Shown: positions 26,988-34,845 of the stretch, piece after piece | How the letters are laid out: each line of letters begins with the position of its first letter | Position numbering within the stretch: position 1 is the first letter of the stretch | From: Actinomycetota bacterium | GTDB lineage: Bacteria > Actinomycetota > Actinomycetes > Actinomycetales > Microbacteriaceae | NCBI GenBank assembly: GCA_009921165.1 | Contig: RFYI01000001.1 | Span: forward strand, 1 to 64,000 | Reading direction: 5' to 3' | Length of the DNA stretch: 64,000 bases | The notes under the pieces: generated by a model | What the model was told of the DNA's origin: nothing | Databases searched by the model: none | The model's input: the letters and a program-made list of their open reading frames with translations, nothing else | Translations under genes and position numbers: made by a program

Positions 26988-27424
26988 GACGACTTCTCGC
27001 GTACCTGTCTCTTGATCCTGCTTAACATTCCATGCATCCCTCTAATTCGAAGAGGAGAAACAAGAGTAGTAAGTCCAAGAGACGCTACAAACGAGTCATC
27101 AAAACTCAGGACAGAGTCAATTGTTTGCTGGTCTAACGCGCTCTTCAAAATAGCCGCAAATCCCCTGGTAGTTGGTGCCTCGCTTGGAGCTGTCAGAAAT
27201 ACTGAGACGAGATTTCCTTCAACCTCAACGAAGAGATAGACCGGTGATTGACACTCTTCAACCCTCTCCAACAGGTTTGGATGATCTTTGTATTTGCTCG
27301 GGAGGTCTGGAAGCGAATCTGCATACTCGAGTAAGAGTTCAAGTCTGGCTCTTTCAGGAACTTCATTGAAGACATCAATGACAGCTTGACCTTCCCGGGT
27401 TATGTCCGTCAAACTAAAAACCAT
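26984..27424 (-). CDS. sufE: SufE family sulfur-acceptor protein
   Basis: 146 residues. SufE takes persulfide sulfur from a cysteine desulfurase and passes it on for Fe-S assembly. The catalytic Cys58 lies in [15 protein letters not shown], and the helix-rich SufE fold continues with [19 protein letters not shown] and the C-terminal [19 protein letters not shown]. No desulfurase or suf scaffold gene is in the window. Here it sits immediately after a rhodanese-type sulfurtransferase, whose end overlaps the sufE start by 16 nt, so persulfide exchange between the two products is a reasonable inference. Confidence 0.9.
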   Translation of the reverse strand: MVFSLTDITREGQAVIDVFNEVPERARLELLLEYADSLPDLPSKYKDHPNLLERVEECQSPVYLFVEVEGNLVSVFLTAPSEAPTTRGFAAILKSALDQQTIDSVLSFDDSFVASLGLTTLVSPLRIRGMHGMLSRIKRQVREKSS

Positions 27425-28317
27425 GCTGGAAGCTCACCGGGTTCAGTTCCTTTGACTATCGGCACACGGACTGCGGAACCCCACTCTGTCCAAGATCCGT
27501 CATAGTTGCGTACCGTTTGAATCCCGAGAAGATACTTTAGAACAAACCAGGTGTGGCTCGAGCGCTCACCAATCCGACAGTAAGTGATGACGTCGCTTGC
27601 TTCAGAAATTCCGGCGTCCACCCGATACAACTGGTTTAGCTCTTCATAAGTTCTAAAAGTTTGATCTTCGTTTACGGCCTTGCTCCAAGGCACCGAAGCG
27701 GCGGTAGGAATATGTCCGCCACGAAGAGCGCCCTCTTCGGGATAATCGGGCATGTGAGTTCTCTCGCCGGAATACTCCTGAGAGCTCCTCACGTCAATGA
27801 TTGGTTTTCCAAAATGCTGCAAGACATCGTCTTTGAACGCACGAATGGTTTTGTCGTCGCGATCAACTACAGGGTAAACAGAGGGGGAGCGTACTGATTT
27901 GTACTGAGTGAGCTCACGACCCTCAGCGATCCACTTTGCTCGTCCACCATCCATAATTGCAATGTGCTCGTGCCCAAACAGTTTCAGAACCCAGAAGGCG
28001 TAGGTCGCCCACCAGTTGCTCTTGTCGCCGTAAATAACAATCTTGTCTTCCCGTGATATTCCCTTAGCGGAAAGCAATTTTGCCATGTCCGAACCACTTA
28101 GGTAGTCGCGAGTTATCGGGTGATTTAGTTCAGTGTGCCAGTCGAGTTTTACTGCTCCTGGAATGTGTCCAGTTTCATACAACAAAATGTCTTCATCACA
28201 TTCAACCAGGACTAAGCCGGGTTGGCTTATGTTGTCTTGGACCCAATTTGTTGAAACCAACACCTCAGGGTGAGCAAATGAGTTGAAGTTGCTGTTCTGC
28301 TCTGCTGTGAAGGGCAA
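27409..28317 (-). CDS. Rhodanese-type sulfurtransferase (thiosulfate/3-mercaptopyruvate sulfurtransferase)
   Basis: 302 residues from a TTG at 28317, chosen because GAGGAG lies 8 nt upstream; reading further back to 28383 adds 22 residues without family resemblance. Two tandem rhodanese domains: an inactive N-terminal one ([25 protein letters not shown]) and a catalytic C-terminal one with the active loop [10 protein letters not shown] (Cys247) and [17 protein letters not shown]. The loop is of the thiosulfate sulfurtransferase type found in actinobacteria. First gene of the operon with sufE and the reductase; divergent from zapE. Confidence 0.9.
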   Translation of the reverse strand: MPFTAEQNSNFNSFAHPEVLVSTNWVQDNISQPGLVLVECDEDILLYETGHIPGAVKLDWHTELNHPITRDYLSGSDMAKLLSAKGISREDKIVIYGDKSNWWATYAFWVLKLFGHEHIAIMDGGRAKWIAEGRELTQYKSVRSPSVYPVVDRDDKTIRAFKDDVLQHFGKPIIDVRSSQEYSGERTHMPDYPEEGALRGGHIPTAASVPWSKAVNEDQTFRTYEELNQLYRVDAGISEASDVITYCRIGERSSHTWFVLKYLLGIQTVRNYDGSWTEWGSAVRVPIVKGTEPGELPAWFLV

Positions 28318-28402
28318 GAGATCTCCTCGTGTGGTTTTAGAATGGACTCGCGATACTTCTATTCTTACAAATAGTGTCCGCAAATAGAATGGCTAAAAGC
28401 GA

Positions 28403-29380
28403 ATGCTTCTTAATGTTTCGGACCTAAACACCCAGGTCACAGTGCCTGAACTGCTGGCTGAACTTGTCCCACCGCTCGAGTTCTCCAAAGTCACATTCTC
28501 CACATACCTTCCGGATCCCAATTTTCCTTCACAGTCGGTCGCCGCTCGATTAGCTTCTGATTTTGCGAAGGGAACATCCAAGAAAGTAGGGAAAAATCTA
28601 GGGATCTATCTAGATGGCGGCTTTGGTGTGGGTAAAACGCACTTACTTGCCGCCACTTTCCATGCAAGTAAGGGAAAGAAGATTTTTGGATCGTTTATTG
28701 CCTATACCAGCATCATTGGCTACCTAGGTTTTGCTGAGGCAGTAAAAGAGTTCGGTAACTTCGACCTTTTATGCATTGATGAATTCGAGCTCGACGATCC
28801 CGGCGACACCATGATCATGTCGCGTTTTCTAAAGGAATTGGCAAACAAGGGGGTTAGGTTCGCCGCTACATCAAACACACCGCCAACTGCTCTCGGAGCA
28901 GGGCGGTTCGCAGCAGATAGCTTTCAAAGAGAGATTCAGTCTGTTGCCAATCGGTTCGAAATGGTTCGAATCGACGGTGAGGACTACCGTCACCGAAATG
29001 CGACTTACAATTTTGAACCGATAAGCGCAAAAGACTTAGCTCTGTTTGAGAGTCACTCTGCATCGTCCACCATTCTCAAGATATCTTTTGACGACCTGCT
29101 CCGCTTTTTGGCCTCTATTCACCAATCTCGTTACGCAAAGGTGGCAGAACAGTTTGCCGTATTGGTGCTAGAAGATGTGAGGCTTATCGAAGACCAATTC
29201 GAGGGCATTCGGTTAGTGAGCTTTATCGACCGCTGTTACGAGGCAGGCATTTCGTTGCGTTATTCCGGTCAAGATCTAGCACATGTGTTCCGCGAGGATC
29301 ATCTTGCTGGGGCATATCGGAAGAAATATTTGCGCTGCCTATCTCGTCTTTTCGCTATGACTCAACGTGAACTAGCCTGA
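28403..29380 (+). CDS. zapE: AFG1/ZapE-like ATPase
   Basis: 325 residues. P-loop ATPase with Walker A in LDGGFGVGKTHLLAATF, Walker B in LLCIDEFELDDPGD, and sensor-like TSNTPPTALGAGRF with the conserved FQREIQ. In E. coli ZapE acts on the Z-ring; the mitochondrial homologue is AFG1. Its role in actinobacteria is not established. A TAGAAT hexamer at 28385-28390 precedes ATG 28403 by 12 nt, giving a leader of only about six bases. It is divergent from the sulfurtransferase operon, a conserved neighbour. Confidence 0.88.
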   Translation: MLLNVSDLNTQVTVPELLAELVPPLEFSKVTFSTYLPDPNFPSQSVAARLASDFAKGTSKKVGKNLGIYLDGGFGVGKTHLLAATFHASKGKKIFGSFIAYTSIIGYLGFAEAVKEFGNFDLLCIDEFELDDPGDTMIMSRFLKELANKGVRFAATSNTPPTALGAGRFAADSFQREIQSVANRFEMVRIDGEDYRHRNATYNFEPISAKDLALFESHSASSTILKISFDDLLRFLASIHQSRYAKVAEQFAVLVLEDVRLIEDQFEGIRLVSFIDRCYEAGISLRYSGQDLAHVFREDHLAGAYRKKYLRCLSRLFAMTQRELA

Positions 29381-29385
29381 AAGTT

Positions 29386-29423
29386 TTTACATTCACGAAA
29401 CATTTCTAGGTGTTTCCCGAAAC
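29386..29423 (+). promoter_or_regulatory. Probable GlnR box upstream of amt
   Basis: The actinobacterial GlnR site is GTnAC-n6-GAAAC repeated at a 22-nt period. Here TTTAC (29386) -n6- GAAAC (29397) -n6- AGGTG (29408) -n6- GAAAC (29419) reproduces that spacing exactly. Both GAAAC halves are perfect, the first a-site matches 4 of 5, and the second a-site is poor. It lies between zapE and amt, 56 nt before the amt ATG, where GlnR would control ammonium transport under nitrogen limitation. Confidence 0.55.
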
Positions 29424-29478
29424 ATCCTTAAAGCATTCTTGGTACAACACCAAACGGGATTATTCATTGGAGGAAATC

Positions 29479-30744
29479 ATGGATCAAGGAAACACCGCAT
29501 TTGTATTGATATCAGCAGCTCTAGTACTGCTGATGACTCCAGGCTTGGCATTCTTTTATGGAGGAATGGTTAAGGCTAAATCAGTAGTAAGCATGATGAT
29601 GCTTTCTTGGGGATCCCTTGGACTCGTTGGAGTGCTTTGGGTTCTTTATGGCTATGCAATCGGTTTCGCAAGTTCAGATAGTTCCAGCTACGTCGGTATC
29701 CCCGGTTGGTTTGGCTTTGACACAGCGTCATTTGGTTTGACCGCTGAAACAAATGCTGCCCTAGTCCCGACGGAAGCCGCGCACCCAACAATGGCTTTTG
29801 TAGCATTCCAGGCCACTTTTGCGATTATTACTGTCGCGCTAATCTCTGGAGCTATCGCTGACCGTGCCAAATTTGGTGCTTGGATGATTTTTGCTGGAAT
29901 CTGGGCTACTGTCGTCTACTTCCCTGTAGCTAACTGGGTGTTCAACTTCGGTGCGGCTGCGGACCACCACGATGGTGGTTGGTTGGTGCAATTAGGGGTC
30001 ATTGACTTCGCTGGTGGAACTGCCGTTCACATCAATGCTGGGGCTGCCGGTTTGGCCCTTGCGCTAGTACTTGGTAAGAGATTTGGTTTCAGCAAGGGAA
30101 TCACTCAGCCACACAACGTTCCGTTGACATTGCTTGGTGTTGCTCTTTTATGGTTTGGCTGGTTTGGCTTCAACGCAGGTAGCGAGCTAGGTGCAGACGG
30201 AGTGGCATCGATTGCATTCATCAACACACTCGCAGCTCCTGCAGCCGCGATGGTTGGTTGGATCATTGTTGAAAAAATGCGGCACGGAAAAGCTACTTCA
30301 ATCGGCGCTGGCTCTGGAGCTGTAGCGGGTCTTGTTGCGATTACCCCAGCCTGTGCGGCTCTGGACCCAGTTTGGGGAATGGTGCTAGGTTTCATAGCCG
30401 GAGCACTCTGTGCATTGGCTATTGACCTGAAGTTCGCGCTAGGGTTCGACGACTCTCTCGACGTGGTCGGTATTCACCTCGTCGGCGGCATTGTTGGGAC
30501 TTTGTTTATCGGGGCATTTGGACGCGGCGTGGGTTTCGCCTTCGGCAACGACTTCAGCCAACTTGGCAAACAAGCGATAGGTGCGGGAGCTGTCCTGGCT
30601 TACTCATTCATCCTAGCCTTCGTTATCGGTTGGGTTATTGAGAAGACCATTGGTTTCCGAGTCAAAGCTGAGGATGAAATAGCGGGAATTGACACAGTGG
30701 TCCACGGTGAAGAGGCTTATGCCTTTGGAAACGATCGAGTATAA
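29479..30744 (+). CDS. amt: Ammonium transporter (Amt family)
   Basis: 421 residues from ATG 29479, which has a GGAGG ribosome-binding site; a 23-residue upstream extension is not supported. About 11 membrane helices. Visible Amt segments: LMTPGLAFFYGGMVKAKSVVSMMM near the N-terminus (signature-like), the pore region with DFAGGTAVHINAGAAGLALAL, WFGWFGFNAGSEL, and the second His region VGIHLVGGIVGTLFIG. The C-terminal tail (KTIGFRVKAEDEIAGID) is the usual cytosolic end. No glnK gene follows. A GlnR-like box upstream and a strong terminator downstream make it a monocistronic nitrogen-controlled unit. Confidence 0.95.
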   Translation: MDQGNTAFVLISAALVLLMTPGLAFFYGGMVKAKSVVSMMMLSWGSLGLVGVLWVLYGYAIGFASSDSSSYVGIPGWFGFDTASFGLTAETNAALVPTEAAHPTMAFVAFQATFAIITVALISGAIADRAKFGAWMIFAGIWATVVYFPVANWVFNFGAAADHHDGGWLVQLGVIDFAGGTAVHINAGAAGLALALVLGKRFGFSKGITQPHNVPLTLLGVALLWFGWFGFNAGSELGADGVASIAFINTLAAPAAAMVGWIIVEKMRHGKATSIGAGSGAVAGLVAITPACAALDPVWGMVLGFIAGALCALAIDLKFALGFDDSLDVVGIHLVGGIVGTLFIGAFGRGVGFAFGNDFSQLGKQAIGAGAVLAYSFILAFVIGWVIEKTIGFRVKAEDEIAGIDTVVHGEEAYAFGNDRV

Positions 30745-30758
30745 ATAGGCCTTAAACA

Positions 30759-30802
30759 AGGCCCCTACGGTGGATCATTTCCACGGCAGGGGCCTACCTT
30801 TT
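30759..30802 (+). terminator. Rho-independent terminator after amt
   Basis: AGGCCCCT (30759-30766) pairs with AGGGGCCT (30788-30795), and GTGGA with TCCAC pairs inside it. The T-run is short (ACCTTTT, 30796-30802). This is the strongest terminator in the window. The T-run also contains the first bases of the tRNA promoter -35 element. Confidence 0.8.
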
Positions 30803-30830
30803 GACGAAGTTTGGCTAAATCGGTTAGAGT
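30801..30830 (+). promoter_or_regulatory. Promoter of the tRNA Gly-Cys-Val cluster
   Basis: TTGACG (30801-30806) and TAGAGT (30825-30830) are 18 nt apart. The expected transcription start near 30837 is ~18 nt before the first tRNA. It is one of few promoters in the window with a clear -35 element, as expected for a strong stable-RNA promoter. Confidence 0.65.
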
Positions 30831-30854
30831 TCTATTTGTCTTGAATAAAGACAT

Positions 30855-30927
30855 GCGGATGTGGCTCAGTTGGTAGAGCACAACCTTGCCAAGGTTGGGG
30901 TCGCGAGTTCGAATCTCGTCATCCGCT
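30855..30927 (+). tRNA. tRNA-Gly (anticodon GCC)
   Basis: 73-nt cloverleaf: acceptor arms GCGGATG and CATCCGC close it, the D-arm has CTCAGTTGGTAGAG, the anticodon GCC is at 30888-30890, and the T-arm contains GTTCGAATC. The 3' CCA is not encoded. Confidence 0.95.
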
Positions 30928-30959
30928 CGAAGCGGGCTAAACCAAGACTCGTGAAGCAT

Positions 30960-31037
30960 GGTGGAGTGGCTGAGCGGCCCAAAGCAACAGCCTGCAAAGC
31001 TGTCAACCCACGGGTTCAAATCCCGTCTCCACCTCCA
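30960..31037 (+). tRNA. tRNA-Cys (anticodon GCA)
   Basis: Acceptor arms GGTGGAG and CTCCACC, anticodon GCA at 30994-30996, T-loop GTTCAAATC, and an encoded CCA at 31035-31037. It is 33 nt after tRNA-Gly and 13 nt before tRNA-Val, so the three are probably one transcript. Confidence 0.95.
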
Positions 31038-31049
31038 AGATTTACCTAC

Positions 31050-31124
31050 GGACGATTGGCGCAGTGGTAGCGCACTTCCTTGACATGGAAGGGGTCACTG
31101 GTTCGAACCCAGTATCGTCCACCA
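31050..31124 (+). tRNA. tRNA-Val (anticodon GAC)
   Basis: Acceptor arms GGACGAT and ATCGTCC, anticodon GAC at 31082-31084, T-loop GTTCGAACC, and an encoded CCA at 31122-31124. Last tRNA of the Gly-Cys-Val cluster. Confidence 0.95.
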
Positions 31125-31143
31125 GATATAAAAGTAGGTGACT

Positions 31144-31344
31144 ATGAGGAAACTCAAAAAGTACTTCAAGGTTTTCGGAGTTCCAGTAAATCCAAGTCCT
31201 CTTCGAGAGGTATTTCTTAAGACCTTTGACACACGCAATGAAGCTGATCTCTTCATTTCTACTCTTCACAAATTGCACAGTGAGGGGGAGCCCGTTTACA
31301 AGGAATTCCGAATCAAGATCGGTGCCTACCGTAACGAAAAGTAG
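31144..31344 (+). CDS. Small basic protein of unknown function
   Basis: 66 residues from ATG 31144 (a GTG at 31138 would add two). I do not recognise a family. It is basic at both ends (MRKLKKYFKVFG, KEFRIKIGAYRNEK) with a central amphipathic stretch DTRNEADLFISTLHKLHSEG, which suggests a small alpha/beta fold. A TAGGTG ribosome-binding-like sequence sits just before the ATG. It begins 20 nt after tRNA-Val and so may be read from the tRNA transcript. The reading frame is open over the whole gap before the RCC1 gene with normal base use, which favours a real gene. Confidence 0.5.
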   Translation: MRKLKKYFKVFGVPVNPSPLREVFLKTFDTRNEADLFISTLHKLHSEGEPVYKEFRIKIGAYRNEK

Positions 31345-31412
31345 TTCACGGATTAGAGGTTTCTGCAGAGATTGCCAGGCAATTCCCATGAGCACCTCTT
31401 AAGCCCCTTTGA

Positions 31413-31424
31413 TAGTCTTTCGTT
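31413..31424 (+). promoter_or_regulatory. -10 element of a leaderless promoter for the RCC1-repeat gene
   Basis: TAGTCT at 31413-31418 is followed by exactly six bases and the ATG at 31425. No ribosome-binding site is present. No clear -35 element stands 17-18 nt upstream. Confidence 0.55.
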
Positions 31425-34010
31425 ATGAATCGGAAGACTTGGCTAAAGATTTTTGTCACCACAGCCCTTTTTGGCGCGCAAATAGTTTCAGTGCAGAACT
31501 CTGCGATCGCTGTACCTCTGGTCTTGCCTGCGCCTGGTCTTGTTCAGGTGTCTGTGGGCTCAAATTCCACTTGTGCCATTCGCGCAGCTGATGATCTTTA
31601 CTGCGCAGGATCAAACACTTTTGGACAGCTAGGAAACGGCAACAATATTGGAACTAGCGAACCCCAAAAAGTTTTGGGCATTTCAAATGTTGCTTCAGTT
31701 AGCGTCGGCACAACAAGCGCTTGCGCCGTAACCACAAATGGGAATCTTTACTGTTGGGGTGAAAACACCAATGGACAACTCGGTATTGGAAACAAAGAGA
31801 ACAAGAATCTTCCAACTCTTGTATCCGGATTAGTTAACATCGTCGCAGTATCTGTTGGAACTAATTTTGCATGCGCGCTTAGTAACACAGGCGTTGTTTC
31901 ATGTTGGGGTGGCAACGATGTTGGACAACTAACCAATGCCTCAAAGCAAGACAGCACGACTCCACAAATCACTTCGCTCACTCCTTCGGGAATAAGTTCG
32001 TTGAACGCCAGTGGCAAACGTGTTTGTGTTTTAGCTACAGAGGTCTACTGTTGGGGTGAATTTGAATCCTTTATTTTTCCCAGTGAAACACGAAATTGGA
32101 TTCCCACGAAAGTTACAGGGTCCTCGGGAGCATCAAGTGTGACCTTGGGCGGAAATTTCGGCTGTCTTACATTTCCTAATTCCGTTTCTTGTTGGGGTGC
32201 CAACGAGCACGGACAGCTGGGTAACGGCACAAGGGAACAATCTGCTCAACTAGTTCCTGTCTCAAACATCACCTCAATTGATGCGAACGGCGATAGTTTC
32301 TGTTGGGGTGAAAATAGTTCTGGCCAACTTGGAGTTAGTACAAAAGTAGATCAGCTCACTAGGATTCCAACTGGTGCTGCTGCGTCAATTGCAATAGATG
32401 CAGGCTTGAACACGTTCTGCGCACTGACTGCCCTTGGAAACATCGCATGTCTCGGGGACAACTCCTCAGGTCAGTCGGGTTACCTGATCAGTAGTCCTTC
32501 TCCATTAGCTATTTCGGCTTGGGATCCTATGTCTAAGGTTTCAACAGGATCCAATACAACTTGCGCTCTAACTTCTGCTGGCGCGATCAAATGCTGGGGA
32601 ACGTTAGTACCGGTGATCCCGAAGGGGCTTAGTTTTTCGGATGTCTCGGTTGGAAGCTCAAGCGCCTGTGTTGCCACAACAGCGAAGAAGGTGATGTGCT
32701 GGGGGTCGAATAGTTCGGGTCAACTGGGCGACAATTCCAATCGATCTGCAACAACTATGGTCGAATTGTCGAGCACAAATTTAAACTTCACCCGAGTCGC
32801 AGTCGGGAGCAGACATGCCTGTGCCGTTACAAGTGATGGACTTGTTTATTGTTGGGGGGATAACTCAAGACTTCAGCTAGGTTCAACTGGAGCGGACACA
32901 AAGATTCCAAAATCGGTACCTGGAATTGGGGACGCAATCGGGTTAGCCGTGGGAGACAATCACAACTGCATTCAGAGATCAGGTGGAGACATCACTTGTT
33001 GGGGAGATAACTCCAAGAAGCAAATTAGTTCTGCTTCTTCCACAACACTCACTCCGACTGACATGTCGGTTAAAGCCGTTACCAATTTCGCTTTAGGAAG
33101 TTACAATACTTGCCTGCTAAATGCGGCAAAAACTCTGCAATGCTTAGGTGACAACTCCAAGAAGCAATCGCCTAGTTCAATCGCCGGTACCTACGTCGGT
33201 GTATCAGCAAGCGCAAATACAGTCTGCGCAATCAATACAGATTCAAATGTTTTCTGTTTCGGAGCGGCGGACTCAAGCAAACTGGGGTCTACAACAGTTG
33301 ATTCTGCGTTACCAATTCAGATAGCGGGAGCTACAGCAGTCAGTGTCTCGGTTGGAAGTCAACATGCTTGCCTAATTTCAAGCACTGGAAGGTTGAGTTG
33401 TTGGGGCTCCAATAGTTCTGGTCAACTTGGTTCAAGTTTCGGCTTCCCAAGCGCATTTGATGATATTTCTGTTGCCATCACGGGCAGGCTTGCTGTTGGA
33501 GAGACACTTGTTCCGGTTGTGACTAGTAGAGAAGCAACTGCTACATACTCGTATGTTTGGAAGAGAGCAACAGCGAGCAACGGACCATTCGCGGTCTTGG
33601 CTTCACAAACAGATCAAAACCTTACTTCATCTTCGAACGACCTAGGAAGATGGTTCGCCGTCGAGGTCAAGCAAACAAAGTGGGGGATTACCTCTAGCTC
33701 ATACCTTAGCGAAGCTGTGGGACCAATCTCGCCCGCTATTCGATTACTCAATACACCTACACCTACACTCAGTGGATCAAATCGAGTTGGCAAGTACCAA
33801 ATTGCAAACGCTGGTCAATGGGATTCAGGAACTACGCTAACGTTCCAGTGGTACAGAGGATCATCAGTCATTAAAGGTGCCAATCGTTCGATGTATCAAC
33901 TAACCAAGGCTGACGTTGGGAAACAAATCTCTGTCTCTGTGACAGGGTTCAAAATTGGTTTACCGAAAATTGTCAAGAAATCATTGAAGACAGCAAAAAT
34001 TCTTCGTTAG
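31425..34010 (+). CDS. Secreted RCC1-like beta-propeller protein with Ig-like C-terminal domains
   Basis: 861 residues. A signal peptide (MNRKTWLKIFVTTALFGAQ then SAIA) is followed by residues ~30-680 made of RCC1-type modules. I count 14 CxG blade cores (YCWGENTNGQLG, SCWGSNSSGQLG and so on), enough for two seven-bladed propellers. Each module usually has a second Cys 8-11 residues earlier (HACAVTSDGLVYCWG), so blade disulphides are likely in this exported protein. Module 6 lacks its first strand and Cys. The last ~180 residues hold a beta-domain and a repeat of the actinobacterial Ig-like type (WDSGTTLTFQWYRGSSVIKG). The likely site is the cell surface or medium; role unknown. The stop overlaps the VIT gene (TTAG). 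Confidence 0.85.
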   Translation: MNRKTWLKIFVTTALFGAQIVSVQNSAIAVPLVLPAPGLVQVSVGSNSTCAIRAADDLYCAGSNTFGQLGNGNNIGTSEPQKVLGISNVASVSVGTTSACAVTTNGNLYCWGENTNGQLGIGNKENKNLPTLVSGLVNIVAVSVGTNFACALSNTGVVSCWGGNDVGQLTNASKQDSTTPQITSLTPSGISSLNASGKRVCVLATEVYCWGEFESFIFPSETRNWIPTKVTGSSGASSVTLGGNFGCLTFPNSVSCWGANEHGQLGNGTREQSAQLVPVSNITSIDANGDSFCWGENSSGQLGVSTKVDQLTRIPTGAAASIAIDAGLNTFCALTALGNIACLGDNSSGQSGYLISSPSPLAISAWDPMSKVSTGSNTTCALTSAGAIKCWGTLVPVIPKGLSFSDVSVGSSSACVATTAKKVMCWGSNSSGQLGDNSNRSATTMVELSSTNLNFTRVAVGSRHACAVTSDGLVYCWGDNSRLQLGSTGADTKIPKSVPGIGDAIGLAVGDNHNCIQRSGGDITCWGDNSKKQISSASSTTLTPTDMSVKAVTNFALGSYNTCLLNAAKTLQCLGDNSKKQSPSSIAGTYVGVSASANTVCAINTDSNVFCFGAADSSKLGSTTVDSALPIQIAGATAVSVSVGSQHACLISSTGRLSCWGSNSSGQLGSSFGFPSAFDDISVAITGRLAVGETLVPVVTSREATATYSYVWKRATASNGPFAVLASQTDQNLTSSSNDLGRWFAVEVKQTKWGITSSSYLSEAVGPISPAIRLLNTPTPTLSGSNRVGKYQIANAGQWDSGTTLTFQWYRGSSVIKGANRSMYQLTKADVGKQISVSVTGFKIGLPKIVKKSLKTAKILR

Positions 34011-34750
34011 CCAGCAATGTTTGTGCCAACAAGGTGACCGATTGCATATGTAATACCCATGGTCATGAGGCTGACTATCAAATTCCGTAGAATTCCACGA
34101 CTTGACTTAGCACCACCAATTTTTGCACCTACGTACCCAGTTAGAATCAACGCTGCGACAACTGCCCCAACGGTAGCTTGAATGCGAAGCTCAGTCCAAG
34201 GACCAGCGACCGCAAGCAGCGGTAGGAGGCCGCCAACCGCAAAAGCAACAAACGAAGATAAGGCAGCTTGTAGCGGGCTCACATGATGATCAGAATCAAT
34301 ACCAAGCTCGGCCTCAGCATGAGCCTTCAGAGCATTCTTGGCAGTGAGTTCTTCAGCCACTTTGATTGCCAGTTTTGGCGAAATTCCCTTTTGTTCATAG
34401 AACCAAGCGAGTTCTCTGAGTTCTCCCTCCGGATTGGTAGCTAACTCATCGCGTTCGACTTGAAGCGCAGCTTTCTCACTGTCTCTTTGTGCGCTTACCG
34501 AAGTATATTCACCGCCAGCCATCGAGATGGAACCTGCTACTACCGCCGCTACGCCAGCGATCAGTATCGTGCCAGATGTGACGCCTGGCGATGCTGCTAC
34601 ACCTAGAACCAGGCCGGAAGTGGACATGATTCCATCATTGGCACCTAGTACTCCTGCTCTAAGCCAATTCAATTTTGCTGCCATTGAATTGCGGTTAAAT
34701 TCAACAGAGGCGAGGGTTGCATCAATGATTGGATCGTTAGGTTTGGTCAT
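34007..34750 (-). CDS. VIT family membrane transporter (CCC1/VIT1-like)
   Basis: 247 residues from ATG 34750; a GTG 9 nt upstream is possible, but a TAGTGT hexamer at 34768-34763 places the transcript start inside that extension. It matches the VIT1/CCC1 family: the N-terminal KLNWLRAGVLGANDGIMSTSGLVLGVAAS, GSISMAGGEYTSVSAQRDSEKAAL, a cytosolic metal-binding-like helical domain (residues ~85-140) and C-terminal helices. Eukaryotic members move Fe2+ or Mn2+ into vacuoles; the bacterial substrate is probably one of these metals, but that is inference. Convergent with the RCC1 gene. Confidence 0.85.
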   Translation of the reverse strand: MTKPNDPIIDATLASVEFNRNSMAAKLNWLRAGVLGANDGIMSTSGLVLGVAASPGVTSGTILIAGVAAVVAGSISMAGGEYTSVSAQRDSEKAALQVERDELATNPEGELRELAWFYEQKGISPKLAIKVAEELTAKNALKAHAEAELGIDSDHHVSPLQAALSSFVAFAVGGLLPLLAVAGPWTELRIQATVGAVVAALILTGYVGAKIGGAKSSRGILRNLIVSLMTMGITYAIGHLVGTNIAG

Positions 34751-34812
34751 ACCAACCACAAAACACTACTTTTCGCGGATTATCTAGCAAGGCACGCCTA
34801 ACCTGTCTGGAA

Positions 34813-34818
34813 TAGACT
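34813..34818 (+). promoter_or_regulatory. -10 element for thrS
   Basis: TAGACT 28 nt before the thrS start, followed by a CGGAG ribosome-binding site at 34836-34840. There is no room for a T-box leader, so thrS is not T-box controlled here. Confidence 0.5.
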
Positions 34819-34845
34819 TGAAGCACTGACGCAAACGGAGCAATT

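Noticed and set aside
30765-31395. Minus-strand open frames across the tRNA cluster (containing phrases such as DDTGFEPVTPSM)
   Set aside because: They are antisense to three tRNA genes; this phrase is a well-known false protein translated from tRNA complements.
31560-33470. Repeated DNA inside the RCC1 gene, considered as CRISPR or tandem-repeat array
   Set aside because: The repeats are in frame, imperfect and spaced by a protein module of ~45 residues; there are no uniform spacers and no cas genes.
34760-34845. T-box riboswitch before thrS (and likewise before alaS)
   Set aside because: The thrS leader is under 30 nt, and alaS overlaps its upstream gene, leaving no space for a T-box.
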